From Acanthaster planci (taxonomy: Eukaryota; Echinodermata; Asteroidea; Valvatida; Acanthasteridae), in the NCBI RefSeq assembly GCF_001949145.1, contig NW_019091535.1, positions 743,184 through 770,273 of the forward strand: DNA of 27,090 nt, given 5' to 3'. Position 1 is the stretch's first letter. The number at the start of each line of letters is the position of its first letter. The notes below the pieces were generated by a model. That model had not been told where the DNA came from. It worked only from the letters and a program-made list of their open reading frames with translations, and did not search any database. The translations under genes were made by a program, and so were the position numbers. This document shows positions 9,301-16,077 of the stretch, piece after piece.

Positions 9301-9912
9301 AGAGGCAATCAAGTGGGAGTAAAATGACTTGCCCAAGGTCACAACATGTCACCAGCCCCTGGATTCGAACCCCAGACCCTACATTCAGTAGTTGCAACTC
9401 CTTACCAGAAGGCTACACGCCTCATGGTAGATACCACACAAATAGATATCTCAGCCGATGGGATCACGTAACTTTAAAAGTGGCTAGAAAGGATTCAGTT
9501 TTGTCTTTAAATTCTTTCTGCCTGTTTAGTTTGGAGGTGTGAAGGTTCGGAACATGTTTGCTTTGCAAGGTGTTGAAAGTGCGACTTCAGAAAAAAATTG
9601 TGCCTCAATTTTTCATTTTTCTTGGATTCGTCAAATGATGTTACTGACTTGTGCCTCATTCTTCAACAGTAGGTCCCAACTTTGTGTAATTTAACTCAAA
9701 AGATTTTGGTAGAGAGTTGTGTCTGGAACCAAGCTCAGGTAGAAGGGAAAGTGATCTTTCCCAATCGGGAATGATGCCCATTTTTGCTGTTTCCTTGGCA
9801 GGGTCTGGAGATCGTCAACCCACAGGCGGCAGAGAAGAAAGCGTCCGAAGAAAATGCTGGGTATTTCTCAACGACCTCAGGCTTCAAAAGAGTCTTGTCT
9901 GGAGCCAAATGA
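296..9912 (+). CDS. PRPF31: PRPF31 (Prp31), U4/U6.U5 tri-snRNP splicing factor; 5' partial, ten exons
   Basis: Spliced nuclear gene. Exons (first set): 296-353, 792-875, 2495-2592, 3261-3419, 4177-4294, 5156-5313, 5654-5871, 7062-7263, 8267-8365, 9802-9912. All have AG/GT borders and matching phases, giving 434 residues plus stop. I recognise Prp31 from blocks such as GPVEADPEYQ, NIIHKFVRDHYQKRFPELES, VESRMSFIAPNLS, STAAKIMG, GAQRKTLSGFSS, RKAARLVAGKCTLAARVDSF, GEIEEDAYQEDLGFSLG and GTASSVAFTPLQ, collinear with the human protein. In this family the Nop domain clamps the U4 snRNA-15.5K complex and tethers U4/U6 to U5. The first exons (about 60 residues, acidic N-terminus in human) lie before the window. 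The first two exons also exist as a second copy (1532-1589, 1961-2044). The C-terminus is a few residues shorter than and differs from the human one. Confidence 0.95.
792..875 (+). CDS. PRPF31: PRPF31 exon b (copy 1)
   Basis: 84 bp (28 codons, phase 1 in and out) after acceptor ATCGTTTCAG, with donor GTGAGA. Encodes VGPVEADPEYQLIVQANNLS and then VEIDNEI, close to human GPVEAAPEYRVIVDANNLTVEIENEL. It continues into the exon at 2495 through an AAC (Asn) codon split a/ac. Confidence 0.92.
1238..1238. other. Single undetermined base (N) at the duplication junction
   Basis: The only N in the window, placed exactly where copy 1 ends and copy 2 begins. This suggests a contig join or a low-quality junction rather than a random sequencing failure. 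Confidence 0.98.
1532..1589 (+). CDS. PRPF31: PRPF31 exon a' (second copy)
   Basis: Second copy of the 296-353 exon with the same splice sites. It differs only at two third-codon positions (GAG/GAA and CCT/CCG), so the protein is unchanged. A real transcript can use only one of the two copies and stay in frame; see the tandem duplication entries. Confidence 0.75.
1961..2044 (+). CDS. PRPF31: PRPF31 exon b' (second copy)
   Basis: Second copy of the 792-875 exon, with the same acceptor and GTGAGA donor. Two differences, both synonymous (GTG/GTT Val, ATT/ATC Ile). It is in frame with the exon at 2495. It is also in frame directly after exon b, but not after the order a-b-a'. Confidence 0.85.
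2495..2592 (+). CDS. PRPF31: PRPF31 exon c
   Basis: Acceptor TTTTTGGAACAG, donor GTTTGT. Completes the Asn codon, then reads IIHKFVRDHYQKRFPELESL and VPTPQEYLRTVK, almost the human sequence. Ends in phase 0. The following intron holds a MITE-like element. Confidence 0.95.
2687..3047 (+). mobile_element. MITE-like element, TTAACCC family, copy 1
   Basis: Starts TTAACCCTAACCATCCTCAA and ends near GGGCCTCAGCGGTTAGG, so its ends are imperfect inverted repeats. The interior has repeated GGAGGATTTTGGAGGA-type words in both orientations and shares long blocks with 6352-6743 and 7599-7965, such as AAGGTTGTGGGTTAGTCCTT and CACACTGCCTCAACAT. No coding capacity; probably a non-autonomous DNA transposon. 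Confidence 0.75.
3261..3419 (+). CDS. PRPF31: PRPF31 exon d
   Basis: 53 codons in phase 0: ELGNTLDNTKTNEQLQAILT, NAVIMVVSVSASTTQ, then GTELTEEELATVFEACDM. Matches the human ELGNSLDKCKNNENLQQILT region at the start of the Nop fold. The donor ATG/GTACAT is weaker than consensus. Confidence 0.95.
3420..4176 (+). other. PRPF31 intron d-e, no further feature
   Basis: 757-bp intron between well-supported exons. AT-rich; short open frames here have no recognisable protein content. No repeat was recognised apart from several ATATTCGAAT-type words around 3580 and 3930-3975. Confidence 0.6.
4177..4294 (+). CDS. PRPF31: PRPF31 exon e
   Basis: Acceptor TTGTTGCTGCAG, strong donor G/GTGAGT. Encodes AFDLNEAKSRIQAYVESRMS and FIAPNLSVIVGSSTAAKIM, the core of the Nop domain. 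The human retinitis pigmentosa change A216P lies in the AKIMG region by my recollection of the human protein. Leaves in phase 1. Confidence 0.96.
4516..4860 (+). repeat. Minisatellite, 66-67 bp unit, about five copies
   Basis: Unit starts occur at 4516, 4583, 4650, 4716, 4782 and 4848. Each reads TT(G/A)GATCTTGTGGTGACTGG, then CAACCACAGAGTCCTAGG and CGTTTGGCCTTGGGGA. Intronic. Because 66 is a multiple of three, several copies stay open in one minus-strand frame; this is a repeat effect, not a gene. Confidence 0.93.
5156..5313 (+). CDS. PRPF31: PRPF31 exon f
   Basis: Acceptor GTTCCTCTAG, donor CCA/GTAAGT. Encodes GAAGGLTNLSKMPSCNILVL, then GAQRKTLSGFSS and NPHTGYIYYSDLVQATNP. In the family this section of the Nop domain contacts U4 snRNA and the 15.5K protein. 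Human YIYH is YIYY here. The last bases of the exon resemble the unit of the following minisatellite. Confidence 0.96.
5296..5580 (+). repeat. Intronic minisatellite, 48-54 bp unit, seeded at the exon f splice donor
   Basis: The word AGTTCCAGGCC recurs with GTTCC starting at 5348, 5396, 5449, 5503 and 5556, each followed by TCT(N)ATCCACTTAGT-like sequence. The exon f end carries AGTTCAGGCCACTAATCC at 5295, one period (52 bp) before the first unit, so exon and donor form a diverged unit zero. The copies lack the GTAAGT donor. Confidence 0.85.
5654..5871 (+). CDS. PRPF31: PRPF31 exon g
   Basis: Acceptor AACGTCAG, donor GTAGGC. Encodes DLRKKAARLVAGKCTLAARV, DSFHESTIGTVG, then QEPPPPKQVKALPAPID and SRKKRGGRR. 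The last stretch is the basic start of the Prp31 C-terminal region, and KKRGGRR resembles the nuclear signal known for the human protein. Leaves in phase 2. Confidence 0.96.
5872..7061 (+). other. PRPF31 intron g-h
   Basis: 1.19-kb intron. It holds the second TTAACCC-family element (6352-6743). The remainder shows nothing recognisable on either strand. Confidence 0.6.
6352..6743 (+). mobile_element. MITE-like element, TTAACCC family, copy 2
   Basis: Begins TTAACCGTAACCCTCCTCAG and ends GGGGGTTTGGGTTAA, an imperfect terminal inverted repeat. Shares internal blocks with 2687-3047 (GAAGGTTGTGGGTTAG, CTGCCTCAACAT, GAGGATTTTGAAGGATTG). More diverged than the other copies; no coding capacity. Confidence 0.75.
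7062..7263 (+). CDS. PRPF31: PRPF31 exon h
   Basis: Acceptor TTTCATCGTTCAG, donor CAG/GTGAGT. Encodes VRKMKEKLGMTSMRKAANRM, TFGEIEEDAYQEDLGFSLGQ and VDNKTQVKISKSLQ, the most conserved part of the Prp31 C-terminal domain. Codons are GC-rich compared with the surrounding introns. Confidence 0.97.
7599..7965 (+). mobile_element. MITE-like element, TTAACCC family, copy 3
   Basis: Starts AACCGTAACCATCCTCAATC and ends GGCAGTGAGGGTTAA. Collinear with copy 1 throughout (GCATGGCCAAAT, CAAGGTTGTGGGTTAGTCCT, CACACTGCCTCAACAT, GCCCCTCCGC). A separate small hairpin with the same terminal word abuts its right end. Confidence 0.78.
7962..8020. repeat. Short inverted repeat with the TTAACCC end word
   Basis: TTAACCCTAACATTCCTCAA, a short centre, then ACTGAGGAGTGTTAGGGTTA forms a near-perfect stem of about 20 bp. 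The arms match the terminal repeat of the adjoining element. It is probably a deletion derivative reduced to its two ends. Confidence 0.7.
8267..8365 (+). CDS. PRPF31: PRPF31 exon i
   Basis: Acceptor CGCTCTTCACAG, donor CAG/GTACGC. 33 codons: RQLQRQQTHGGRSTVRGRET then SGTASSVAFTPLQ, matching human RTLQKQ, STIRDRSSGTASSVAFTPLQ. Phase 0 at both ends. Confidence 0.95.
8366..9801 (+). other. PRPF31 intron i-j
   Basis: 1.44-kb last intron. Apart from the tRNA-derived SINE on the minus strand (about 9215-9425), I see only low-complexity A-rich sequence at about 8450-8660 and no credible exon. Confidence 0.6.
9215..9425 (-). mobile_element. tRNA-derived SINE with MIR/L2-like 3' section
   Basis: On the minus strand a pol III A box (TAGCCTTCTGG, 9415-9405) is followed 34 bases later by a B box (GGTTCGAATCC, 9371-9361), the layout of a tRNA promoter. 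The body then reads GACCTTGGGCAAGTCATTTT and so on, like the 3' part of MIR/L2-type SINEs as I remember them. Fixed in a PRPF31 intron, antisense to the gene. The exact 3' end is unclear. Confidence 0.75.
9802..9912 (+). CDS. PRPF31: PRPF31 terminal exon j and stop
   Basis: Acceptor TTTCCTTGGCAG. Reads GLEIVNPQAAEKKASEENAG then YFSTTSGFKRVLSGAK and TGA. The first 13 residues equal the human ones. The tail diverges and is a few residues shorter than the human ending. Confidence 0.93.
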   Translation, partial: GLEIVNPQAAEKKASEENAGYFSTTSGFKRVLSGAK

Positions 9913-10300
9913 CCTTTCCTGGAAGATGTCATTTAGTAGTCATGAGGTCATTGCCATAGCAACCAGAAAATCCATCGTTTAGTTGTGCGGTGATATCTTT
10001 AATACCACATACCTTGGCTGGTCCCACGACTTTAATACACAGAAAGCTCTGTACACAATTTCTGTGGGTTACCAGGGAAGTGGTGAAAAAAAACTGTGCC
10101 GAAAGTGAGGTCACTGATTTGGTATGTGGGAAGCATGCATGCACATGCTGTTTTGGCATTATGGCCTATTTGACATCATGAGGGCATGCTGAATCCAACT
10201 TCAGAAGCACATAATGATCGTTTCGGAAAAGATCGGTCACAGTGGCTTTAAAGTGTTGGTCAAGGATTTTTTACTCAACATGACATGATTAGGGTAAGGC

Positions 10301-10306
10301 ATTAAA
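10301..10306 (+). terminator. Candidate poly(A) signal ATTAAA for PRPF31
   Basis: ATTAAA about 390 bases after the stop. A canonical AATAAA at 10426-10431 is an equally good choice. Neither can be proved from sequence alone. Confidence 0.35.
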
Positions 10307-10425
10307 AGGCTTCAGTGTTTTTTGACGTGTTCGTTGTTTTGGAATAGTGTCTACATAAAACCGAGTTACCATGAATGCCACCCTATCGCAGTTGGGGTAA
10401 CATGTATAGCGCCCTCAATATCCGT

Positions 10426-10431
10426 AATAAA
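10426..10431 (+). terminator. Candidate poly(A) signal AATAAA for PRPF31
   Basis: Canonical hexamer about 515 bases after the PRPF31 stop, followed by GT-containing sequence (GATTGTATTTG). Another AATAAA lies at 10695. Confidence 0.4.
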
Positions 10432-12162
10432 GCAGATTGTATTTGCCTGCCCAGGATGGCTTTTGCTGTGTGGATCTGAATTCTTAACATGACACAACGA
10501 ATCCACCGCACACACTCTCACACACGTTGCAATCCCAGACCACACGGCTGGCTTTTCAAACGACCGTTCAAACCGTGGGTTACCTTTTAAGGATTGTGGG
10601 CAACTGTGCACCGTGTCAAAGTTCACTTAATTTACTTCATCTTGGCAGAAGGAGCATCTTTTGTGTTCTTTGTGTTCTAATAGAAATAGGTGTGAATAAA
10701 TGATGGCACAGATCAGGCTTGGTTCTGTCCAGAATCTAGAGAGTAAATGCAACAAGTGGGACGATGACAAATGCCGGTTGTCAAGAAAGTAGAATGCACA
10801 GCACACATCCAAGACGAAAGCTTCACGTCACAAACAATATTGTCAAGATATCCTTTGCGGCGCGCTGATGTTTATTTTAATCACAGATTTTGCCCTTACC
10901 CGACGTATGGATTTTTAAACACAGTGTACTCATTGCTCGTCTGAGAGCTTGCGGAAAAAATTCTTCATCAAAAATCTTTGCAACAATGGAACGTTGTATG
11001 CAGCCCTTTTTTTTCTTTTTCTCTTTTTTGTTCGGGGCCAAACTCTGCATGGGCATGATCCCACAGTGCACTCCATACCCAGGCTTGGCGGTCTCGGTTC
11101 TGTCAGAAAAAATAAGCATTTTTGGTTTATTTTCTGTCATCATCAAATCACCGTGACCGTAAGATTACTTGAAATCATCTAGTTCTGTCTTCAAACACAG
11201 AGAGATACTTAAGCGAACTAAAAATCTGGAAAAATACGTCTGACCGGACAAAACATTGTGGAAATAGTTCTTTCAAGAATTAATCACCAAGCAAGTTTTA
11301 CAAATTTAAAATTTTAATTTTTCAATTCAAAAAACGCTACCTGTGTAAAATAGGTTTTTAATCATTAATGGTTACAATTTCATATACTTATTGCGTAATA
11401 CATGGACAGAGAAAATATGGGAATACACGATTTTAAGAAAATGTGCAGTTTGAAATTCAAAGGTTCACTGTTTAAAAGAAATCCAATAAACCTCAAAGTT
11501 GCCATTTTGATAGTGATTATCATCCATACTTTTAACGTGCAGATAATAAAAAGATATCTTTTATTCAAATGGAATGAAGCACCGATATTTACAGCAAAAA
11601 CTTGGTCAGTAGATTTTATGCTTTATAGAAAAACGAATAAAATATAAATTTGGCTAGAGCCATAAGTTCACACAAAACTACGCGTACATTAACTACATTT
11701 TTGCGACACTAAATTGCGACGAGAACCAAACAACGGAACGAACCAGCAGATTAGACTGCATTAGATTGGATGCTACTTTTACCTTAAACTGAATGTCTGC
11801 ATGAAAAGTGGAAGTTTGAAAAGGAACGCTCGTCTTTCGACCGCTCCTCGATCCAAACTTTCATAGGATCTTTCGTCGGATCCTGCATGTCACAGAAGCC
11901 TTTTTGTTTTGGCTCTGTGCCAAGATCTACATCTTCCCCCGTCTTCATTTGTGAACGATGGTGTCATGCACTGCCGTACGAAAGAGCTGAATTTCTAAAC
12001 ATGAATAGATGATCAACAAATTTCTAATACTTCATATAAAGTTAAGCACGTCAAGAAAGACGTACAGGTGGTTGAGTTGGTTCCTACTTTACAAAAAAAC
12101 AGTTTTAAAGAGATGAAAGAATCTCGTTTGTAATTTCACCCTCAATCGTTGTTTTTCTGTAT

Positions 12163-12168
12163 TTTAAT
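12163..12168 (-). terminator. Candidate poly(A) signal ATTAAA for gene A
   Basis: Minus-strand ATTAAA about 90 bases past the gene A stop. No canonical AATAAA was found closer; one reads on the minus strand at 11565-11560. Confidence 0.35.
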
Positions 12169-12257
12169 ATTTTATCTTTACTGCAAGTGTTCTAAATTCT
12201 TCAGTCATTCGAGCTACACGTTTGGAATATTGAATGCATGTCGTGTTCGTAAGACAT

Positions 12258-12469
12258 CTATTTTTTTCGTGAACTAGAAGTAAAAGTAAACTCGGAATTC
12301 TTCACCTCTGTCATGACGGGACAATTGACCCCGCTTACTTTCATGCGGCCAATTGTCACTCCTGCTGTTCCACGGCTGGCCCCTCTTGCATCACCGCCTC
12401 CCGGTCCTGCGCTCTTCCGAAGGCCAGATGCATTGGGCGGTTCTGTACGTGAGGGTCCCTGTTCTCTTG
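12258..12469 (-). CDS. Gene A terminal exon: second G-x-N-x-P motif and stop
   Basis: Acceptor ATCTGTCCACAG; enters in phase 1. A Gly/Arg/Pro-rich stretch (residues 189-224) precedes GVTIGRMKVSGVNCPVMTEV and KNSEFTFTSSSRKK, then TAG. The gene B terminal exon has the same layout, with its stop a few residues after the motif. Confidence 0.75.
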
Positions 12470-15400
12470 CTGTGGACAGATCATAACTAACCAATATTAG
12501 CCTACAGGCCGGCATAAATTGGCAATAATTGAGCATGTGATTGTGCATTGCATTGACAAGAGGAGGTATCAAATTCTTCAAGTTCAGTGTTACATGAAAT
12601 GGTTAAAGATGGGAGTTAAAATCTTGGAAAGTTGTTTTCTATAGAACACTTTATTAATAAACACAGTGTTAAGCAATTCAACCTTGCTATTTCTGTTTAA
12701 AGATGTAAAACATTAGACGTCAAATTCTTTACCAACTGCCCCAAATGGCTAAACACTATGCACCAGAACTCTAAACATGTTCTGCATTGAAACAGGTTTT
12801 CTGTTTCGAAGAAATTTAATTTGTTCAAAGAAACTCTAAAGAAAATTTTGGCAAAAATACTTTTTGAGTTACTCTAATTAATGCATAGCATTAATGGCTA
12901 AATCAATTACATGTATACTGATCAAAACCTACGTACTCGAATCGGCCTCGTTTCCTTGGGCCATTTCCTGTGCTCCATCTGATTCGAACCGGAACTTGCT
13001 ATGTTGAACCTTCCCAAGAAATGGGCAATTTTCTCCGTCAATTTCCAACTCCTTGACCAAATTTCCCACGGCGCTGTGGCTTGCTGAACCTTGGGAATTT
13101 GGTGAGGATTTGCTGGTATCGCTGGTGCTGGCTACTCGGCGAGAATCTGCCGAACCGCCACCCGCTGCTTGGGGAGCCCCAAGGGATGGTACTCCATCCG
13201 GCTGGTCAGTCTCGACTGATTGTGGCTGCTGGGCGCCTTCTGCTCAGAAATGGAAAAAAAAAATCAGCCATGTTTTAGGAAACGTGAACAATATTCGAGG
13301 AGGGGTTTCAGTGGCGTATCCAGCGGGTAGGGGGAGGTTTGCCCCCGACGGATTTTTCATTAATCAAATATTAATAATAATACTTCATTTTATCAAATAT
13401 TAACACCAAAACCCTCGGAAAACAACACCACGAAATAAAAGCAAGGATGTTGGGACCATAAGGCTTTTGATATTTTTTCTCCAACAAGCCCGAAGCAGCA
13501 CCCAAGTTTGAACCCCCCCCACACCAAAAGCTTGATATGCTTCCGACTGTTTCAACACTTGCCATTGTCATTGCAAAATAATGTCTGCAGAAAACAGCTT
13601 GGCAGGGTTCCACATTATACCTAGACCCCCACGTTCCTGGGGCCCCAGAACTTCTCTCTGGCAAGTTCTCTTTATGAGTTTCATGCAGCATTTCCTGCAG
13701 TCTGCATCGTTCGAATACTGGAACATCGATGCTCTTATCCTTCGACTCATATTGTACCAAACTGATCGTTTTTGATGAGCAGTTTTCCCAGTAATAAAGA
13801 AGGCTTCCCACACACAACGACCACGTGCAAGCCAAGTTTGAAAAAATTCTGCGAATTCCAAATACCGTTTGGTTGGTCCATCGTTACAGCACTGTATGTG
13901 CTATCCGTAGTCTGTGTTTGACCTGGAAAATTGATGGAAAAAATTAAACACTTGCTGTAACAGTGATTAATTTCTTTGCACTGTCCATAATCAAACACTG
14001 TCCAAAATGAAACACTCTTCCTATTTACCATCAATGAAGAGTCCCCATTCTTTTTTCATTATACAATCTTTCCCTGACCGAAACAACTCACGTCAACAAT
14101 TTTGATTTAAATGGTATCGTTTGCAAAAAAAAATATACCGTGGAAAACGGTATAGGCCCTACCCAATAATGAACGATGAGTATTGATAAGATCAGAAAAT
14201 ATGTAAAATAATGAGATATACAATTTATTCTCGAACAATAACTTCAGAATATAGAATTATAATTGTATAATTATTTATCCAATTCGAGATCAAAGCTCAC
14301 CTCCAGTTGGAGTTTTTTTCTTGCATTTAACTATGCCGTTGCCGAATAGAAATACCACTATAAAGAGAAGGAAAGTGCTTAATTATTTCAAATGATTTGC
14401 AAATACTGATTGATTACAGTTTTTGGTGTTGGCGTTTTAAAGAGAATAACCAGGGAAATGTAAATTGTGGCATAAAAAGGAATGCGATACTACCGTAGTA
14501 AAGCTTGAAAATGTGGTTTCGAAATTAATTAATTCCCCAATAAATATTTCTCTCATTCCCTCCGTTATTAAGCAAGGGCCCCCATCGAGTGGACATTTCA
14601 CGCACGTTAAATTTGAAGCGGCGGCGTTTTTGGTAAAAGCCCTGGGGTTGGTCGTGCACGTTGCGGTTTTGTAAGGCCGTGTCCGAAACGGGCTTCCAGA
14701 GCTACGGCTAGGTCTATTCTCTGTGCGTCTCCACGTACTTTCAATGGAGTGAAGACCTAGACCTAGCTCTAAACAACTGATTCGGATGCAGCCTTTAGCT
14801 GAAAATAAAGCGGACAGCTCACGCGTCACGGCAATCAGAGCGATCGCACACATGCGCCGAAAAAGAATAATCCTCGTTAGCATTGTACAGTGATTACTTT
14901 TATAATGTAATACGTCGGTGTGTACTGTCTCAACAAACTTTGTCATGGAGACATCACATTGGATGGTTTTGGAAACACGGTTCAGTGACTTGATACTAAG
15001 AAAAGAGACAGAAGTGCCACCAACGCCAACTTCACGACCAGAGCGGATGCATACTGAAGTCTTTTAGTAATGCGGCATCTGACGCAGATGCTCCACGGTC
15101 AACGCGGCGTTAAACGGATCGTCTTCCCGTAAGTCAGTCTCCACTTCTGATAGATTGCAGCTCTGAAAATTATCAGTCTTCATGTTTGTGTGTCTGAGGG
15201 TTTGCTTCAACTGGTTCTTATCTCGGAGGAACAGTTTAACGTGCACCCAGATTACACCAAAGGTAGGAACCTTGGTTTTGTTTGAGCTTGCAACTTGCGG
15301 TACTGTCTGTACACAGTCAAGTATTGCGCAATGTACATCGATAGGCCTACACTGAGTAATAGCTGGCCATGCGTGTGTGGGACAATACTGGCGCGTGGTT

Positions 15401-16071
15401 GATAATACGGCCGTTTCACAATAGTGCGCCCCCAAGAGTTTGCAACGCGTTGGCCAATCAAAATGCGCGTAAATTTGTCGACCCAGTGCGCGTTTGCAAA
15501 GGGTCGAGAAAGTTTGCACGTTACGATTGGCCAACGCATTGCAAACACTTGGTGGCGCACTATTGTGAATCGCCTGTAATAATTGGGATCCTTTCCACGC
15601 AATGTCCTACACGTGCCATGGCTAGTAAGTTGGAATGAATGACTCCTTGTGAAGTATATGGGCCTCGAGCGGGACCAAGAGAGGGCGCAATTTTTTAATA
15701 GCAACGGGGGCTCCTTTGGTGGTGACTCCGCTTCGCCAAAGGTTCACGACAATATGAAATGCATACGTTGGGGTCGCGTCGTTACCAACAAAACACTTCC
15801 CATCCTACCAACATGGCCCTTCACTTAAACTGTGATTTAAATCTAGGTTCCTCCTGACAGCGTCTTACTTAATAAATAAGATAAACAAATTACATTTGCA
15901 GCCAAAATGAGGAAGGCACTCACAAAGTCCGACAAGGAAGATGAGGAATGTCTCAATTGCTGCGACAATTTCAATCAAATGTTCCGGTTTTAGAGCCGCT
16001 CCACTTGCTGGCGTAGTTAATGTGTTTTGAACCGTGTTATTCAAGTCCAGGGAAGCAACCCCGTTGTCCAT
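12258..16071 (-). CDS. Gene A: unrecognised single-pass membrane protein with two G-x-N-x-P motifs
   Basis: Coding exons on the minus strand: 16071-15924, 14357-14301, 13922-13866, 13239-12937, 12469-12258. All introns are phase 1 with AG/GT borders, giving 258 residues. Residues 1-34 are polar, with a possible N-glycosylation site NNT at 11-13. Residues 35-59 are hydrophobic (membrane segment), then KCKKK at 60-64, so the C-terminus is probably cytosolic. STYSAV at 76-81 fits an ITIM-like S-x-Y-x-x-V. Residues 89-146 are a Ser/Gly/Pro/Gln-rich linker. Two related motifs lie at about 148-174 (core GENCPFL) and 226-253 (core GVNCPVM). I do not recognise the family. The paralogue, gene B, lies upstream. 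Function is unknown; a membrane receptor or adaptor is an inference. Confidence 0.72.
12937..13239 (-). CDS. Gene A exon 5: linker and first G-x-N-x-P motif
   Basis: 303 bp, phase 1 in and out. Acceptor TTTCTGAGCAG follows a ten-T tract and a CTGAT branch-like word; donor A/GTACGT. Encodes a Gln/Ser/Gly/Pro-rich linker (residues 89-146), then NLVKELEIDGENCPFLGKVQ and HSKFRFES. The motif aligns with the gene A terminal exon and both gene B motif exons. Confidence 0.75.
13311..13530. mobile_element. GGCGGATCCAGG-type interspersed repeat, second copy
   Basis: Starts AGTGGCGTATCCAGCGGGTA and contains AAGTTTGAACCCCCCCCACA, like the 26.5-26.7 kb copy and the poly-C site at 18,830. It lies in a gene A intron. 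The boundaries are approximate. Confidence 0.4.
13866..13922 (-). CDS. Gene A exon 4: ITIM-like tyrosine segment
   Basis: 57 bp, phase 1 in and out; acceptor CAATTTTCCAG, donor G/GTATTT. Encodes (G)QTQTTDSTYSAVTMDQPN. STYSAV matches the general ITIM pattern S/I/V/L-x-Y-x-x-V/I/L and sits about 14 residues after the basic stop-transfer. Short motifs of this kind also arise by chance. Confidence 0.65.
14301..14357 (-). CDS. Gene A exon 3: second half of membrane segment and basic stop
   Basis: 57 bp, phase 1 in and out; acceptor CTCTTTATAG, donor G/GTGAGC. Encodes (L)VFLFGNGIVKCKKKTPTG. The start TGGTA equals the start of the gene B exon at 22234. Joined to exon 2 it completes a hydrophobic run followed by lysines, which supports the splice model. 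Confidence 0.75.
14358..15923 (-). other. Gene A intron 2 (about 1.57 kb)
   Basis: Contains the palindromic MITE (15406-15578). Open frames at 14437-14946 and 15064-15704 are overlapping, lack protein-like composition and partly read through the palindrome; I do not call them genes. Confidence 0.6.
15406..15578. mobile_element. Palindromic foldback MITE (about 170 bp)
   Basis: The left arm holds TTTCACAATAGTGCGCCCCC, then AGAGTTTGCAACGCGTTGGC. The right arm, reversed, reads ATTCACAATAGTGCGCCACC, then AAGTGTTTGCAATGCGTTGG. The match continues inward through GGCCAATC and TCGACCC, so nearly the whole element folds on itself. TAAT-like flanks may be a target duplication. A half copy lies at about 18985-19079. 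Confidence 0.85.
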
Positions 16072-16077
16072 TCGTTC
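15924..16077 (-). CDS. Gene A exon 2: start codon and first half of membrane segment
   Basis: Acceptor TACGGTTTAG, then GAACGA and ATG at 16071. Encodes MDNGVASLDLNNTVQNTLTT, PASGAALKPE and HLIEIVAAIETFLIFLVGL. Donor T/GTGAGT; leaves in phase 1. The ATG is the first in the exon, with no in-frame upstream option because the acceptor precedes it by six bases. Confidence 0.72.

Larger units (their letters stand above)
9913..12257. other. PRPF31 3' region and spacer to convergent gene A
   Basis: 2.3 kb between the PRPF31 stop and the gene A stop, the two genes being tail to tail. Holds the candidate poly(A) signals and AT-rich sequence. The short open frames (for example around 10890-11156 and 11402-11647) have no recognisable content, and I list no gene here. 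Confidence 0.6.

Noticed and set aside
9361-9415. Possible tRNA gene from the A and B boxes
   Set aside because: The sequence lacks a foldable full cloverleaf and continues into a SINE body; a tRNA-derived SINE explains it better.
14437-14946. 169-codon minus-strand open frame, the longest on that strand in the region
   Set aside because: Lies within gene A intron 2, Cys/Thr/Ser-rich without recognisable domain; it does not fit the phase 1 exon chain, which skips it cleanly.
15064-15704. Two overlapping 150-156 codon minus-strand frames
   Set aside because: They run through the palindromic MITE and overlap in different frames, so they are chance frames in repeat sequence.
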